Positions 1-8,753 of a stretch of 39,867 nt of DNA are shown one piece after another (within the stretch, counting starts at the first letter, position 1; each line of letters begins with the position of its first letter). The DNA is taken from NCBI GenBank assembly GCA_020024215.1, contig JAHHUC010000012.1, positions 1-39,867 on the forward strand, read 5' to 3'. Origin of the DNA: Oscillospiraceae bacterium. Lineage in GTDB: Bacteria > Bacillota > Clostridia > Oscillospirales > Ruminococcaceae. The notes beneath the pieces were generated by a model. It made no database searches. It was given only the letters and a program-made list of their open reading frames with translations, and was not told the origin of the DNA. The position numbers and the translations under genes are program-made.

Positions 1-3000
1 TGAATTTGTATCTGAGTGACAACTACAATATAAAGTTAGATATTGATTCGACAGAGCCAATAGAAAAAACCTTAAAGGATGCTTCTTTGACAAAATCCAA
101 AAAGAAGGATTTGATTGTCAGGGAGCTTTCGCTGAACAAAAAATTTGACACTCAGAAAATAGCTGTAATCACTTTGCTCACAGGAGGCAGCTGCAAGCCT
201 TATGACCTGTTTGCAGATGAGGAATTTAAAGAAAGCGAATGTAAAAGCATTTGCATAAGCAGCGGATATGACGAAAATGCTTCTGACTACCAAGTCAGCT
301 TCAGAGAGCATTTTGAGCTTATAGAAAGAATAAAGGCTGTCTCTGACTGGGCTGTGCTTGCAAATATTTTAAAAAATCAGAAGTACATATCCTTTGCCAA
401 AACAGAGGTCTACCAAAAGCACAAATCCGATTTAAAGCTTCTTAAAAGGTATGTAAGAGAGTATTGCGCCAAAGAATATAAGCTAATATTCTCTGACAAC
501 AGGGAAAAGCTCTGCAATTATGCAGCTTATTCCAAGCACACCAAGAACCCCTCCCCTGTTGAAACCAACTGCACACAGGAAAAATTCTGTGAATTTTTAA
601 GAAAAACTCTTTTAAAGGACTCACCAAGCAAAGAATTTGATGAAATGTATGCAGAAATTGCAGCAGGCTCGTTTATGCCCAAAATGACAACTAAGGACAA
701 TTCTGTTATTCCTATGCAGGTCACAAGAGATGAGCTTACGGCTATTTTAAATAACGCCTGCAAATACCTGCCCTTTTTAAACGAAAGGGATGAAAGCGGC
801 CTTATGGTCAAGGACAAAATATTATCCATACATTCCTTCAAAATCCCTTATTATGTAGGCCCTTTGAATCCTCACAGTGAAAAGGCATGGCTTATAAGAA
901 AGGAAGGGAAAATCTATCCCTGGAATTTTGAAGAGATAGTTGATGTGGAAAAAAGCGCCGAAGAATTTATCAATAATTTAACCTCAAAATGCACCTATCT
1001 TCCAAAAGAGGATGTTATTCCTAAAAATTCTCTGCTGTACAGCGCCTTTACAGTCCTCAATGAGCTTAATAATTTAAGAGTAAATGAGGAAAAGATAAGC
1101 GTCAGCTTAAAGCAGAGCATTTATATTGACTTGTTTTTAAAGAAAAATAAAGTTACTCAGGCAGCTTTAAAGAAATATCTGGCGTCTTATCTGGGCAGCA
1201 AAGACTTTGAAATAAGCGGAATAGATGGGGATTTTAAAAGCAGTCTCAAATCATGGAGGGATTTGGAGGGCTTAGGCTTATCCTTAAATGACAAGGAAGA
1301 GCTTATCAAGGCAATAACCATTTTCGGAGACGATAAAAAGCTGCTTAGAAAGAGGATGAAAGCCAATTACGGCAATTTGCTCAAAGAGGACGAAATAAAG
1401 AAGCTGTCCAGCCTTAAATATACAGGCTGGAGCAGACTTTCAAGGAAATTTCTCACAGAAATTTACGGAATTTCAAAAAAGGAGGAAACAGGTGAAGCCT
1501 TCTCCATCATAAGAGCCATGTGGGAAACCAACAACAACCTTATGCAGCTTTTAAGCTCTGATTACACCTTCTCAGAGAGCATAAAAGCGGAAAACGGCGA
1601 AGTTGAATTCACATCATTAAAAGATGAGGTTGAGGCTCTTTATGTATCTCCCAAGGTCAAGCGCCCCATATATCAGTCCATGCAGATAATGGAGGAAATT
1701 GTAAAAATCATGGGATGCTCACCCAAAAAGATTTTTGTAGAGGTGGCAAGAGGTGACGAAAAGGAGAAAAAGCGCACTGTTTCCAGAAAACAAAGGCTTT
1801 TGGATCTTTATAAAAACTGCAAAAGGGAGGAACAGGACCTATATCAACAGCTCCAAGGCTTTGATGACACAGAGTTCAGGCGCGACGCCCTCTACCTTTA
1901 CTTCACACAATTTGGAAGGTGTATGTACACCGGCAAAAAGATAGAATTATCCCAGCTTTACAACAAAAATATTTATGATATAGACCACATTTTCCCAAGG
2001 TCAAAAATAAAAGATGACAGTTTGGATAACAGAGTTCTTGTTTTGAAAACCTACAATGCAGAAAAAGAAAATATCTACCCCATAAAGGCAGAGATAAGAA
2101 ACAGTATGCACGATTTTTGGAAAACCCTTTTAAACAGGGAGCTAATATCCAAAAGAAAGTATGAAAGACTTATAAGAAGCACACCTCTTACAGATGAGGA
2201 GCTTTCCCAATTTATACAAAGACAGATTGTGGAGACAAGACAATCCACCAAGGCCATAGCACAGCTTTTGGATAAAAGATATTCTGACTCTGAGATAGTT
2301 TATGTAAAAGCTGATTTGGTTTCTGATTTCAGGCACAGCAATGATATGCTTAAAAGCAGAGATGTAAACGACCTTCATCATGCCAAGGATGCCTATCTCA
2401 ATGTTGTGGTGGGAAATGTTTATAACACACAATTTAATCACAACAGAAGCATTTATATCAAGGGACTGCAAAATGGCACAAGAAGCGTGAAAAAACTGTT
2501 TGATTACCCTGTAAAGGGAGCATGGGAAACAGAAAACAATAAGTCGATGGATATGGTAAAGAGCACAATGCTTAAAAATAATATCCGCTTTACAAGATAT
2601 TCCTACAAGCAAAAAGGCGGATTATTTGACCAAAACCCTTTGAAAAAGGGCTTTGGACAGGTTTCAATAAAGCAGAACTCGCCTGTTGCGGATATAGATA
2701 AATACGGCGGATATAATGGAGCTGCAGCCACTTGCTTTGCGCTTGTAGGCTATAAAGATAAAAAGGGAAAGGAGATAAAAGCCATAGTCCCCATAGACCT
2801 TTACAGAGTGAAGGAATATGAGAAAGATCCCATCTCCTATCTTTCCTCCACAGAGCTTTTAAAGGATGCAGAAGATATAAAGGTTATCATCCCCTGCATA
2901 AAGTACAATACACTCATAAGTGTAAACGGCTTCAGAATGCATATAAGCAGTAAAAGCGGTGGAGGAAGACAGCTAATTTGTAAGCCTGCTGTGCAGCTTG

Positions 3001-3446
3001 CTTTGGGATACACCTATGAAAAATATATAAAGCATATTTCCAATTATCTTAACAAGTGCAGAGAATTGAAAAAGGAAAAAGAAGTTACAAAATTTGATGA
3101 AATTTCCTGTGAAGAAAATCTGGCACTTTATAATGCAATAATTGATAAAATCTCCAACAGCATATATAAGGAGAGATTTTTAAACCTTGGAAAAACGCTT
3201 ACTGCAAAGTCAGAACTGTTCTCCAATCTTTCCATATATGAACAGTGCTTTACACTTATGGAAATATTAAACATACTTCATGCAAATGTGAGAACCGGAG
3301 ATCTTTCAAAATTAGATGAAGCAAAGAAAAGCGGGACAGCCTCAATAGGAAATAAAATCGAAAAATCCAAAACACTTAGGTCTTTCAAGATAATTCACCA
3401 GTCTGTAACAGGACTTTATGAAAATGAAGTTGAGCTTTTAAAATAA
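1..3446 (+). CDS. cas9: Cas9 endonuclease, type II-A, 5'-truncated by window edge
   Basis: This is the RNA-guided DNA endonuclease of a type II CRISPR system. The frame is open to the left edge (codons begin at base 3), so the first TTG at base 6 is not the real start. About 1147 residues are visible. The N-terminal RuvC-I motif and bridge helix are missing, and what remains starts in the REC lobe. Three nuclease motifs are seen: RuvC-II near 1729-1755 (IFVEVARGDEK), HNH near 1975-2020 (YDIDHIFPRS, with the catalytic DH, followed by DNRVL), and RuvC-III near 2365-2400 (DLHHAKDAYLN). The C-terminal part, about 2640-3440, should hold the PAM-interacting domain. The motifs match the SpCas9 pattern. 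cas1, cas2 and csn2 follow on the same strand with almost no gap. All visible catalytic residues are intact, so I infer an active enzyme; the missing RuvC-I aspartate cannot be judged. Confidence 0.97.
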   Translation, partial: NLYLSDNYNIKLDIDSTEPIEKTLKDASLTKSKKKDLIVRELSLNKKFDTQKIAVITLLTGGSCKPYDLFADEEFKESECKSICISSGYDENASDYQVSFREHFELIERIKAVSDWAVLANILKNQKYISFAKTEVYQKHKSDLKLLKRYVREYCAKEYKLIFSDNREKLCNYAAYSKHTKNPSPVETNCTQEKFCEFLRKTLLKDSPSKEFDEMYAEIAAGSFMPKMTTKDNSVIPMQVTRDELTAILNNACKYLPFLNERDESGLMVKDKILSIHSFKIPYYVGPLNPHSEKAWLIRKEGKIYPWNFEEIVDVEKSAEEFINNLTSKCTYLPKEDVIPKNSLLYSAFTVLNELNNLRVNEEKISVSLKQSIYIDLFLKKNKVTQAALKKYLASYLGSKDFEISGIDGDFKSSLKSWRDLEGLGLSLNDKEELIKAITIFGDDKKLLRKRMKANYGNLLKEDEIKKLSSLKYTGWSRLSRKFLTEIYGISKKEETGEAFSIIRAMWETNNNLMQLLSSDYTFSESIKAENGEVEFTSLKDEVEALYVSPKVKRPIYQSMQIMEEIVKIMGCSPKKIFVEVARGDEKEKKRTVSRKQRLLDLYKNCKREEQDLYQQLQGFDDTEFRRDALYLYFTQFGRCMYTGKKIELSQLYNKNIYDIDHIFPRSKIKDDSLDNRVLVLKTYNAEKENIYPIKAEIRNSMHDFWKTLLNRELISKRKYERLIRSTPLTDEELSQFIQRQIVETRQSTKAIAQLLDKRYSDSEIVYVKADLVSDFRHSNDMLKSRDVNDLHHAKDAYLNVVVGNVYNTQFNHNRSIYIKGLQNGTRSVKKLFDYPVKGAWETENNKSMDMVKSTMLKNNIRFTRYSYKQKGGLFDQNPLKKGFGQVSIKQNSPVADIDKYGGYNGAAATCFALVGYKDKKGKEIKAIVPIDLYRVKEYEKDPISYLSSTELLKDAEDIKVIIPCIKYNTLISVNGFRMHISSKSGGGRQLICKPAVQLALGYTYEKYIKHISNYLNKCRELKKEKEVTKFDEISCEENLALYNAIIDKISNSIYKERFLNLGKTLTAKSELFSNLSIYEQCFTLMEILNILHANVRTGDLSKLDEAKKSGTASIGNKIEKSKTLRSFKIIHQSVTGLYENEVELLK

Positions 3447-3462
3447 AAGGATGGCGGATATA

Positions 3463-4338
3463 ATGGGATGGAGAACTGTTGTAATCACAAAACCGGCAAA
3501 GCTGGATCTGAAATTGGGATATCTTTCTGTGAGAAACAAGGACAGCAACGTCAAAATACATATAAGCGAAATTTCTGTCCTTATAATAGAGACAGTTTCC
3601 TGTTCTGTTACATCCGCCCTTTTAAACGAGCTTATAAAGCAAAAGATAAAAGTAATATTCTGCGATGAGAAAAGAAATCCTGCATCCGAGCTTTTGCCCT
3701 ATTATGGAAGCTTCGACTGCTCACTCAAATTAAAAATGCAAATACAATGGGATGAGCAGACAAAGCAAATGATATGGACTTATATTGTTGCAGAAAAAAT
3801 CAAAAATCAGGCATTTAATTTGGATTTTTTCAATCTTACCGAAAGCAAAAAGCTATATCAATATATAGACCAGTTGGAATTTAATGATGAAACAAACAGA
3901 GAAGGTCATGCCGCAAAGGTGTATTTCAATTCACTTTTCGGAAAAGATTTTTCCCGCTCCATGGAAAGTCCTACAAATGCCGCACTAAATTACGGATACA
4001 GCATCCTGCTTTCATGCTTCAACAGAGAAATAGTATGCAGCGGATATTCCACAAGGCTTGGTTTATTTCACAACAATATGTTCAACAGCTTTAATCTCAG
4101 CTGTGACCTGATGGAGCCATTCAGACCCATAGTGGACAGATTTGTAAGGCTTAGCTCACCAAAAGATTTTGAGCATCAGGAAAAAATGGATATTTTATCC
4201 CTTTTGAGCAGTGAATTTATAATAGACGAAAGAAAACAAACACTTTTGAACACCATAAAAATTTATACCAAAAGTGTTTTGGATGCCATAGAGGAAAAGG
4301 ACCCGTCACTTATTAAATTTTACAGATATGAGTTATAG
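3463..4338 (+). CDS. cas1: Cas1, CRISPR spacer integrase
   Basis: Cas1 is the metal-dependent integrase that, with Cas2, inserts new spacers at the leader-proximal repeat. The visible protein has the family's helical-domain signatures: EGHAAKVYF, NAALNYGYSILLS, GLFHNN and DLMEPFRP, which carry the conserved Glu, His and acidic metal ligands. I start at the ATG giving MGWRTVVI because type II-A Cas1 proteins usually begin M-G-W-R. An in-frame ATG 12 bases upstream (3451, MADIMGWR) is possible but lies directly against the AAAAGG motif, leaving no spacing. The gene begins 16 bases after the cas9 stop, and its end overlaps cas2 by 11 bases, so the cas genes are one transcript. At about 291 residues it has normal Cas1 length. 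Confidence 0.95.
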   Translation: MGWRTVVITKPAKLDLKLGYLSVRNKDSNVKIHISEISVLIIETVSCSVTSALLNELIKQKIKVIFCDEKRNPASELLPYYGSFDCSLKLKMQIQWDEQTKQMIWTYIVAEKIKNQAFNLDFFNLTESKKLYQYIDQLEFNDETNREGHAAKVYFNSLFGKDFSRSMESPTNAALNYGYSILLSCFNREIVCSGYSTRLGLFHNNMFNSFNLSCDLMEPFRPIVDRFVRLSSPKDFEHQEKMDILSLLSSEFIIDERKQTLLNTIKIYTKSVLDAIEEKDPSLIKFYRYEL

Positions 4339-4648
4339 ATTTATGAGAATTTTAGTTTTCTTTGATTTGCCCACAGAAACCGAAAATGACAGGCGAAGCT
4401 ATCGCCGGTTCCGAAAAGAGCTTGTCAAAAGCGGCTTTATCATGCTTCAGGAATCTGTGTATGCAAAATTGTCTCTCAATCAGACACAGACAGCACAAAT
4501 AATAGAAAATGTCAAAAAGAAAAAACCTGAGAAGGGGCTGGTACAAATTTTGACCGTGACAGAAAAACAGTTTTCCAAAATGGAAATAATATGCGGAACA
4601 AGCAAAAGCAATGTTATAGATTCTGATGAAAGGCTGCTTATTTTATGA
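4328..4648 (+). CDS. cas2: Cas2, CRISPR adaptation protein
   Basis: Cas2 is the small ferredoxin-fold partner of Cas1; its dimer bridges two Cas1 dimers in the spacer-integration complex. The 106-residue protein begins MSYRFMRILVFFDLPTET, a typical type II-A Cas2 start with the beta-1 strand ending in the conserved Asp, and contains the family segment VTEKQFSKM. The start is chosen from this family pattern. It overlaps cas1 by 11 bases, and its TGA overlaps the csn2 ATG in an ATGA arrangement, which indicates translational coupling. An internal ATG at 4343 is the only close alternative. Confidence 0.94.
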   Translation: MSYRFMRILVFFDLPTETENDRRSYRRFRKELVKSGFIMLQESVYAKLSLNQTQTAQIIENVKKKKPEKGLVQILTVTEKQFSKMEIICGTSKSNVIDSDERLLIL

Positions 4649-5304
4649 GGATAGCTTTTGAGCTGCTTGCTTTGCCTTTAAAGCTGGAGGAAAACAGAAT
4701 ATCTGTAATTATAATAGAGAACAGGCCTTTTTTCAGGCAGTTTTTATCAGCTTTGCTTGCAGAGCATACAGATGAAGCCGGAATCGTTTTTTCTGTTGAT
4801 TTTGAGCCTTTAAAATTTAAAGGGAACATAACAGTAATAGATAATTATAATAATTTAGAGCTTTCTTCAGGATTTATAAAAAAGATATATGAAAATATGG
4901 AGCTTTTCTGCTTTAACGAGCTTTTGGAGGAAACATTCAGTTTAAAAAAAGAGATAATAAGCTTTACCGATCTGCTCCTCTCCTGCTATGATTACGATTT
5001 CTTATGCAAGAATGATGTTTCCCTGACAGAGCTTTTCAAAATTCAAAACATTAAACCTAATATAAAAAGCTCACAGCTTTTGGAGAATATCTTGGAATAT
5101 ATCTTGCTTATCCAGAAATATGCACCTCAAAAGCTTTTTATATTGATAAATCTTCATGCTTATTTTTCCAATGATGAGCTTAATGCCTTCTTCTATGAAA
5201 TAACACTCAGAAATATTCGTATTTTGTGTATAGAAAGCTGCAATTTTGAAAAAACAGATTTTGAGGATGTTACCATAATAGATGAAGATCTTTGTGTTAT
5301 TTGA
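4645..5304 (+). CDS. csn2: Csn2, type II-A adaptation protein
   Basis: Csn2 is a ring-forming tetramer that binds double-stranded DNA ends during spacer acquisition and defines subtype II-A. This 219-residue protein is recognised mainly by position (fourth gene after cas9-cas1-cas2 and directly before the array), by its length (about 220 residues for the short Csn2 group), and by its N-terminal beta-rich segment beginning MRIAFELLALPLKL. It contains no catalytic motif, as expected. The start ATG overlaps the cas2 stop. The stop is followed at once by the promoter of the CRISPR leader. Confidence 0.88.
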   Translation: MRIAFELLALPLKLEENRISVIIIENRPFFRQFLSALLAEHTDEAGIVFSVDFEPLKFKGNITVIDNYNNLELSSGFIKKIYENMELFCFNELLEETFSLKKEIISFTDLLLSCYDYDFLCKNDVSLTELFKIQNIKPNIKSSQLLENILEYILLIQKYAPQKLFILINLHAYFSNDELNAFFYEITLRNIRILCIESCNFEKTDFEDVTIIDEDLCVI

Positions 5305-5333
5305 TTGAAAATATTCTTAAAATAGTTTATAAT
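5305..5333 (+). promoter_or_regulatory. Sigma-A-like promoter of the CRISPR array
   Basis: TTGAAA at 5305-5310 and a perfect TATAAT at 5328-5333 are separated by 17 bases. The element begins on the base after the csn2 stop. Transcription would start near 5340 and run through the leader into the repeats, so the pre-crRNA need not depend on cas operon transcription. Seen in sequence; activity is inferred. Confidence 0.7.
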
Positions 5334-5442
5334 CTGCTTAGTGTGAATTTGCCCGAGAATATATAGTGGTTCTTGTTTATTTTCATAAAAAATCTCCTGA
5401 TTTTAATTTTTGGAAATTTGAAGTTTGTGTTTTGATATTGAG

Positions 5443-5449
5443 GTTTGAG
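5443..5449 (+). promoter_or_regulatory. Leader-anchoring sequence next to first repeat
   Basis: The last seven leader bases are GTTTGAG, directly abutting repeat 1, which itself begins GTTTGAG. In streptococcal type II-A systems the leader-end motif ATTTGAG guides Cas1-Cas2 to integrate new spacers at the first repeat. The TTTGAG core here fits that role. The match is visible; the function is inferred from the family. Confidence 0.55.
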
Positions 5450-6340
5450 GTTTGAGAATAGTGTAAATTCATAAGGTAGTAAAACTTACCAAGGCCGCCA
5501 TTGCCAGTGCTCTGGTTTGAGAATAGTGTAAATTCATAAGGTAGTAAAACAAGTGTGGAGGTTTAAAATGGCTAATAATTGTTTGAGAATAGTGTAAATT
5601 CATAAGGTAGTAAAACATTGACCAAGACAGGAAAGCAGCCGACCAAGTTTGAGAATAGTGTAAATTCATAAGGTAGTAAAACTGATAAGTATACTCCTAG
5701 GGACTTGCTCCAGTTTGAGAATAGTGTAAATTCATAAGGTAGTAAAACACATCGGATTATCCTGCAATGATATGCTATGTTTGAGAATAGTGTAAATTCA
5801 TAAGGTAGTAAAACGTTCAACTTCTGTTCACTTGACAATCTATGGTTTGAGAATAGTGTAAATTCATAAGGTAGTAAAACGCGTTTGGCGGTCTTGCGGG
5901 CTTCCCGGCTGTTTGAGAATAGTGTAAATTCATAAGGTAGTAAAACTTTAATGGGGTGCCCTGCCACCCAACGAAAGTTTGAGAATAGTGTAAATTCATA
6001 AGGTAGTAAAACTGGCAAGCGGCGCAAGCCGCTGTGCAGCGAGTTTGAGAATAGTGTAAATTCATAAGGTAGTAAAACAAACGGGTCTTTTGTATCGGGG
6101 GGCAAGGGTTTGAGAATAGTGTAAATTCATAAGGTAGTAAAACTCGCCCGACATATTGACATATGTTGTTTCGTTTGAGAATAGTGTAAATTCATAAGGT
6201 AGTAAAACAATAGTGTTTATGTCTGAAAACATTCTTTTGTTTGAGAATAGTGTAAATTCATAAGGTAGTAAAACAATAGGGGTAGCCCTTTAAATGTACC
6301 TTTTGTTTGAGAATAGTGTAAATTCATAAGGTATAATACA
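5450..6340 (+). CRISPR. Type II-A CRISPR array, 14 repeats and 13 spacers
   Basis: The 36-base repeat starts GTTTGAGAATAGTG and ends AAGGTAGTAAAAC. Repeats begin at 5450, 5515, 5581, 5647, 5713, 5779, 5845, 5911, 5977, 6043, 6108, 6173, 6239 and 6305. The first 13 look identical. The last is altered in its final bases (GGTATAATACA instead of GGTAGTAAAAC), which marks the trailer end, so the leader is on the csn2 side. Spacers are 29 bases (spacers 1, 10 and 11) or 30 bases (the rest). Apparent ORFs across the array are only the repeat read in different frames. No spacer obviously matches elsewhere in the window. Confidence 0.98.
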
Positions 6341-6401
6341 ATAAGACTTGTTTTTGATATTAAGCTGCATCCAAAAATTCTGATTTTTGCGAATTCCCTT
6401 T

Positions 6402-6424
6402 CCCCCGGTACATCTGGGGGTTTT
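6402..6424 (+). terminator. Rho-independent terminator after the CRISPR array
   Basis: CCCCCGG and CTGGGGG pair around a TACAT loop (one G-T wobble) and are followed by TTTTATT. The hairpin lies about 60 bases after the degenerate last repeat and would end the pre-crRNA. A smaller AAAAAT/ATTTTT hairpin sits just upstream at about 6373-6388. No anti-repeat was found here, so I do not call it a tracrRNA. Confidence 0.7.
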
Positions 6425-6594
6425 ATTATGCATATTTGCAGCTAACTATATATCAAATAAACACCATACTCAAAAGATTATAAATTTATCTGGTTTTGCA
6501 GAAGTACCCTAATACAAAACATTGCATTACGCAATAATTTTCTTATTAAGGCACACAATTAAAGGAAATGACAATTTTAAAACAGCAAAATAAA

Positions 6595-6690
6595 AGGACT
6601 TGCTGCCTGCTTCATAATATGCTCACTATACAAAAGACAGTGCATAAATCTGTCAATTATAAAAAGAGCATTTCGCAGACATCAAGTCCT
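6595..6690 (-). repeat. Nested long inverted repeat, possible terminator or small mobile remnant
   Basis: The outer arms AGGACTTG (6595-6602) and CAAGTCCT (6683-6690) are perfect complements. Inside lie CTGC/GCAG, GCTC/GAGC and a central GACAG/CTGTC hairpin, all in nested order. Read on the minus strand the structure is followed by TTTTATTTT, so it could end the peptidase operon whose last stop is at 6760. A small MITE-like remnant is an alternative. The rest of 6425-6759 holds no gene I can see. Confidence 0.45.
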
Positions 6691-6759
6691 CTAAATTAAG
6701 TTTAAATCTTTACTTATGCTATTGATTATTTGGTTGAATAACTTTCTAACTATCTGATG

Positions 6760-8670
6760 TTATATTTGAATATTATGAGGGAAAATAAAGCTGATGTATC
6801 CTTCCTTTACCGGTTTATAATCCCCCTTCACCTGACTGTCATAGATCATTGACAACCCCTGATCCAAAATAATTAAACGATGATTTTCAGGTACATCGGG
6901 CAAACTTTTAAGTTCCTTTTTCAATTTATATACACTATTATAATTTGGATTATATGGCTTAGACTCAAAGGTCTGATCTGTGTATTCTGGAATTGTATCC
7001 AAATCACGGAATAGATATGAAGCAACATAGCAATGCTCAATTCCATCCTTAATAACAAAGTAAGGATCTATGAGGTCACGGCTACCATTAGACGGCGTTT
7101 GGAGAAATCCAGAAGCAGTATGATCATCTCTTGGAATACAGCAGCCTTCAAATCGTCCATAAATATCTGTGCCATCCATTGCGCTGAAGGAAAATACAAT
7201 CACACCCTCTGCATTTGGAAGATGGGCAATTGTCAATCCGTTCATAATCTCATGGCCAACCATGTCCTGTGTTGTATAATCTATGGGAATATACCTTTTT
7301 CCTATGCGTGCCTTCCATATATCATTAAGTTCCGGATAGCTTTGGCACCTCATGGCAGCTGGAATTGTTTCGCCTCGATTTGTATAAAGAAGATATTTGT
7401 TATTCTCATACTCTCTGAAGAAATATTTTTCGCCATTTTTATCTTCAAATTCTGTGCCATTGAATTTTAAATCCTTATATAATGCATTGTGTTCGCCGGT
7501 TACGGTATCATTGGTAATCGTCAAGGTTGTTCCAAAAAAATGGGTGTTTAAAATCATGCCCGGAAGAAGATAGGTTCCCTGATATTGCTCTATCAGCTTT
7601 TTGGGGATGAGCTTATCTCTTTTATAGATATTTATTCCCTTTTCCTCCAGCATAGCAGCAGCAAACATATTTAGAATTACCTGACCTACATCAATATGAC
7701 AGTCATGTGTTTCGCTTATTGCCAAAACAGCATTATATTTTGGGATAATATACAAAGCACTGGTAAATTGAAAACTATTTCCTCCTTTTAACAGCACATG
7801 ATCTCCCAAATCAAATTCCGGATCTTTCAGCTTTACATTATCCCATCCCAAGCCAAAGCTGACACTTGAGGTATCCTCATGAATGAAAGTTACACCTTGA
7901 CACCTTGCCATTTCAGCCTTGCTTTCTTCTGTGATGATATCATTTTCTGTTAGAAAAAGATTTCCGAATTTGCATAAATCAATCATATTGGTTGTAAATC
8001 CGCCGCTGCCCTGAAGATAAAAATATTCCGCAGCCTTTTCTTTTTCATGAACCAGAGGATAATTGGGATTGACAGTGGTAGATGTGCGGGTAGAATGGGC
8101 ACCTATTGGTTCTGTTATGAATTCTTTGCAAAATTGGGCAAACGGAACGCCGGAGATTTTGCTGACAATCATCTCTGCCAAGGTAAATCCATCATTGCAA
8201 TATACAGAATATCTGCCCGGATCTGCCTTCAGATGACTTTTTGCCATATGGCTGTATACTTCCTGATAATACTCCTCGTTTTCCAAAGAACCAACATGAG
8301 TTGCAGAGAAATGCTTCCATTGAGTTCCTGGCAGCCCACTGGAATGATTAAGGCAATGTCTGACTGTAATATCCTTATAGCGCTCATCCAGCATTTTAAA
8401 CCTTGGCAGATAATGACAAATCGGAGTATCTAAATCTACCCTTCCCTCCTCCACCAATTTCATAATGGCAACTGTGCAAAAAATTTTGGAGATAGAGCAT
8501 ATATTAAAGGTATGCTCTGTTGTTGTCGGCCTTTTTTCTTCACTGCCGTCTGTTCCCAATGCTCCGGATGCCCATATTTTTCCATCAACCATTATAGCAT
8601 AGGAAACTGCTGTAAATTTTTTATCCAAATTTAATCTTAAAATCTCTGAAAGTCTTTCTTGTAATTCCAT
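6760..8670 (-). CDS. Beta-lactamase-fold serine hydrolase (S12-like peptidase)
   Basis: This is a penicillin-binding-protein-like serine hydrolase of the class C beta-lactamase/D-aminopeptidase superfamily. The active-site S-x-x-K is S59-I-S-K62, and Y157-x-N159 is the second motif; a GG-containing segment (LLKGGNSF) lies where the third motif is expected. The 636-residue protein is longer than a simple beta-lactamase; residues from about 360 on look like an extra beta-rich C-terminal domain, as in D-aminopeptidase-like proteins. No signal peptide is visible, so it is probably cytoplasmic. The start has AAAGGAGAG eight bases upstream. It is the last gene of the peptide transport operon, 83 bases after the S9 peptidase, so peptide hydrolysis is more likely than antibiotic resistance. 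The exact substrate is unknown. Confidence 0.85.
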   Translation of the reverse strand: MELQERLSEILRLNLDKKFTAVSYAIMVDGKIWASGALGTDGSEEKRPTTTEHTFNICSISKIFCTVAIMKLVEEGRVDLDTPICHYLPRFKMLDERYKDITVRHCLNHSSGLPGTQWKHFSATHVGSLENEEYYQEVYSHMAKSHLKADPGRYSVYCNDGFTLAEMIVSKISGVPFAQFCKEFITEPIGAHSTRTSTTVNPNYPLVHEKEKAAEYFYLQGSGGFTTNMIDLCKFGNLFLTENDIITEESKAEMARCQGVTFIHEDTSSVSFGLGWDNVKLKDPEFDLGDHVLLKGGNSFQFTSALYIIPKYNAVLAISETHDCHIDVGQVILNMFAAAMLEEKGINIYKRDKLIPKKLIEQYQGTYLLPGMILNTHFFGTTLTITNDTVTGEHNALYKDLKFNGTEFEDKNGEKYFFREYENNKYLLYTNRGETIPAAMRCQSYPELNDIWKARIGKRYIPIDYTTQDMVGHEIMNGLTIAHLPNAEGVIVFSFSAMDGTDIYGRFEGCCIPRDDHTASGFLQTPSNGSRDLIDPYFVIKDGIEHCYVASYLFRDLDTIPEYTDQTFESKPYNPNYNSVYKLKKELKSLPDVPENHRLIILDQGLSMIYDSQVKGDYKPVKEGYISFIFPHNIQI

Positions 8671-8753
8671 CCATATCTCTCCTTTATATATTGTAATGCA
8701 AGAAAGCGATCAATCTTAGCTTAAAAGTCAAATATCAATCCGCTTGAGAGCTG

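Noticed and set aside
5469..6105. Open frames of 66, 87 and 177 codons across the array on the minus strand
   Set aside because: They are the 36-base CRISPR repeat read in different frames, giving the same peptide again and again; no ribosome site or independent support.
6341..6424. Hairpins after the array as a tracrRNA
   Set aside because: No stretch complementary to the repeat is present; the GC stem plus T-run is explained as the array's terminator.
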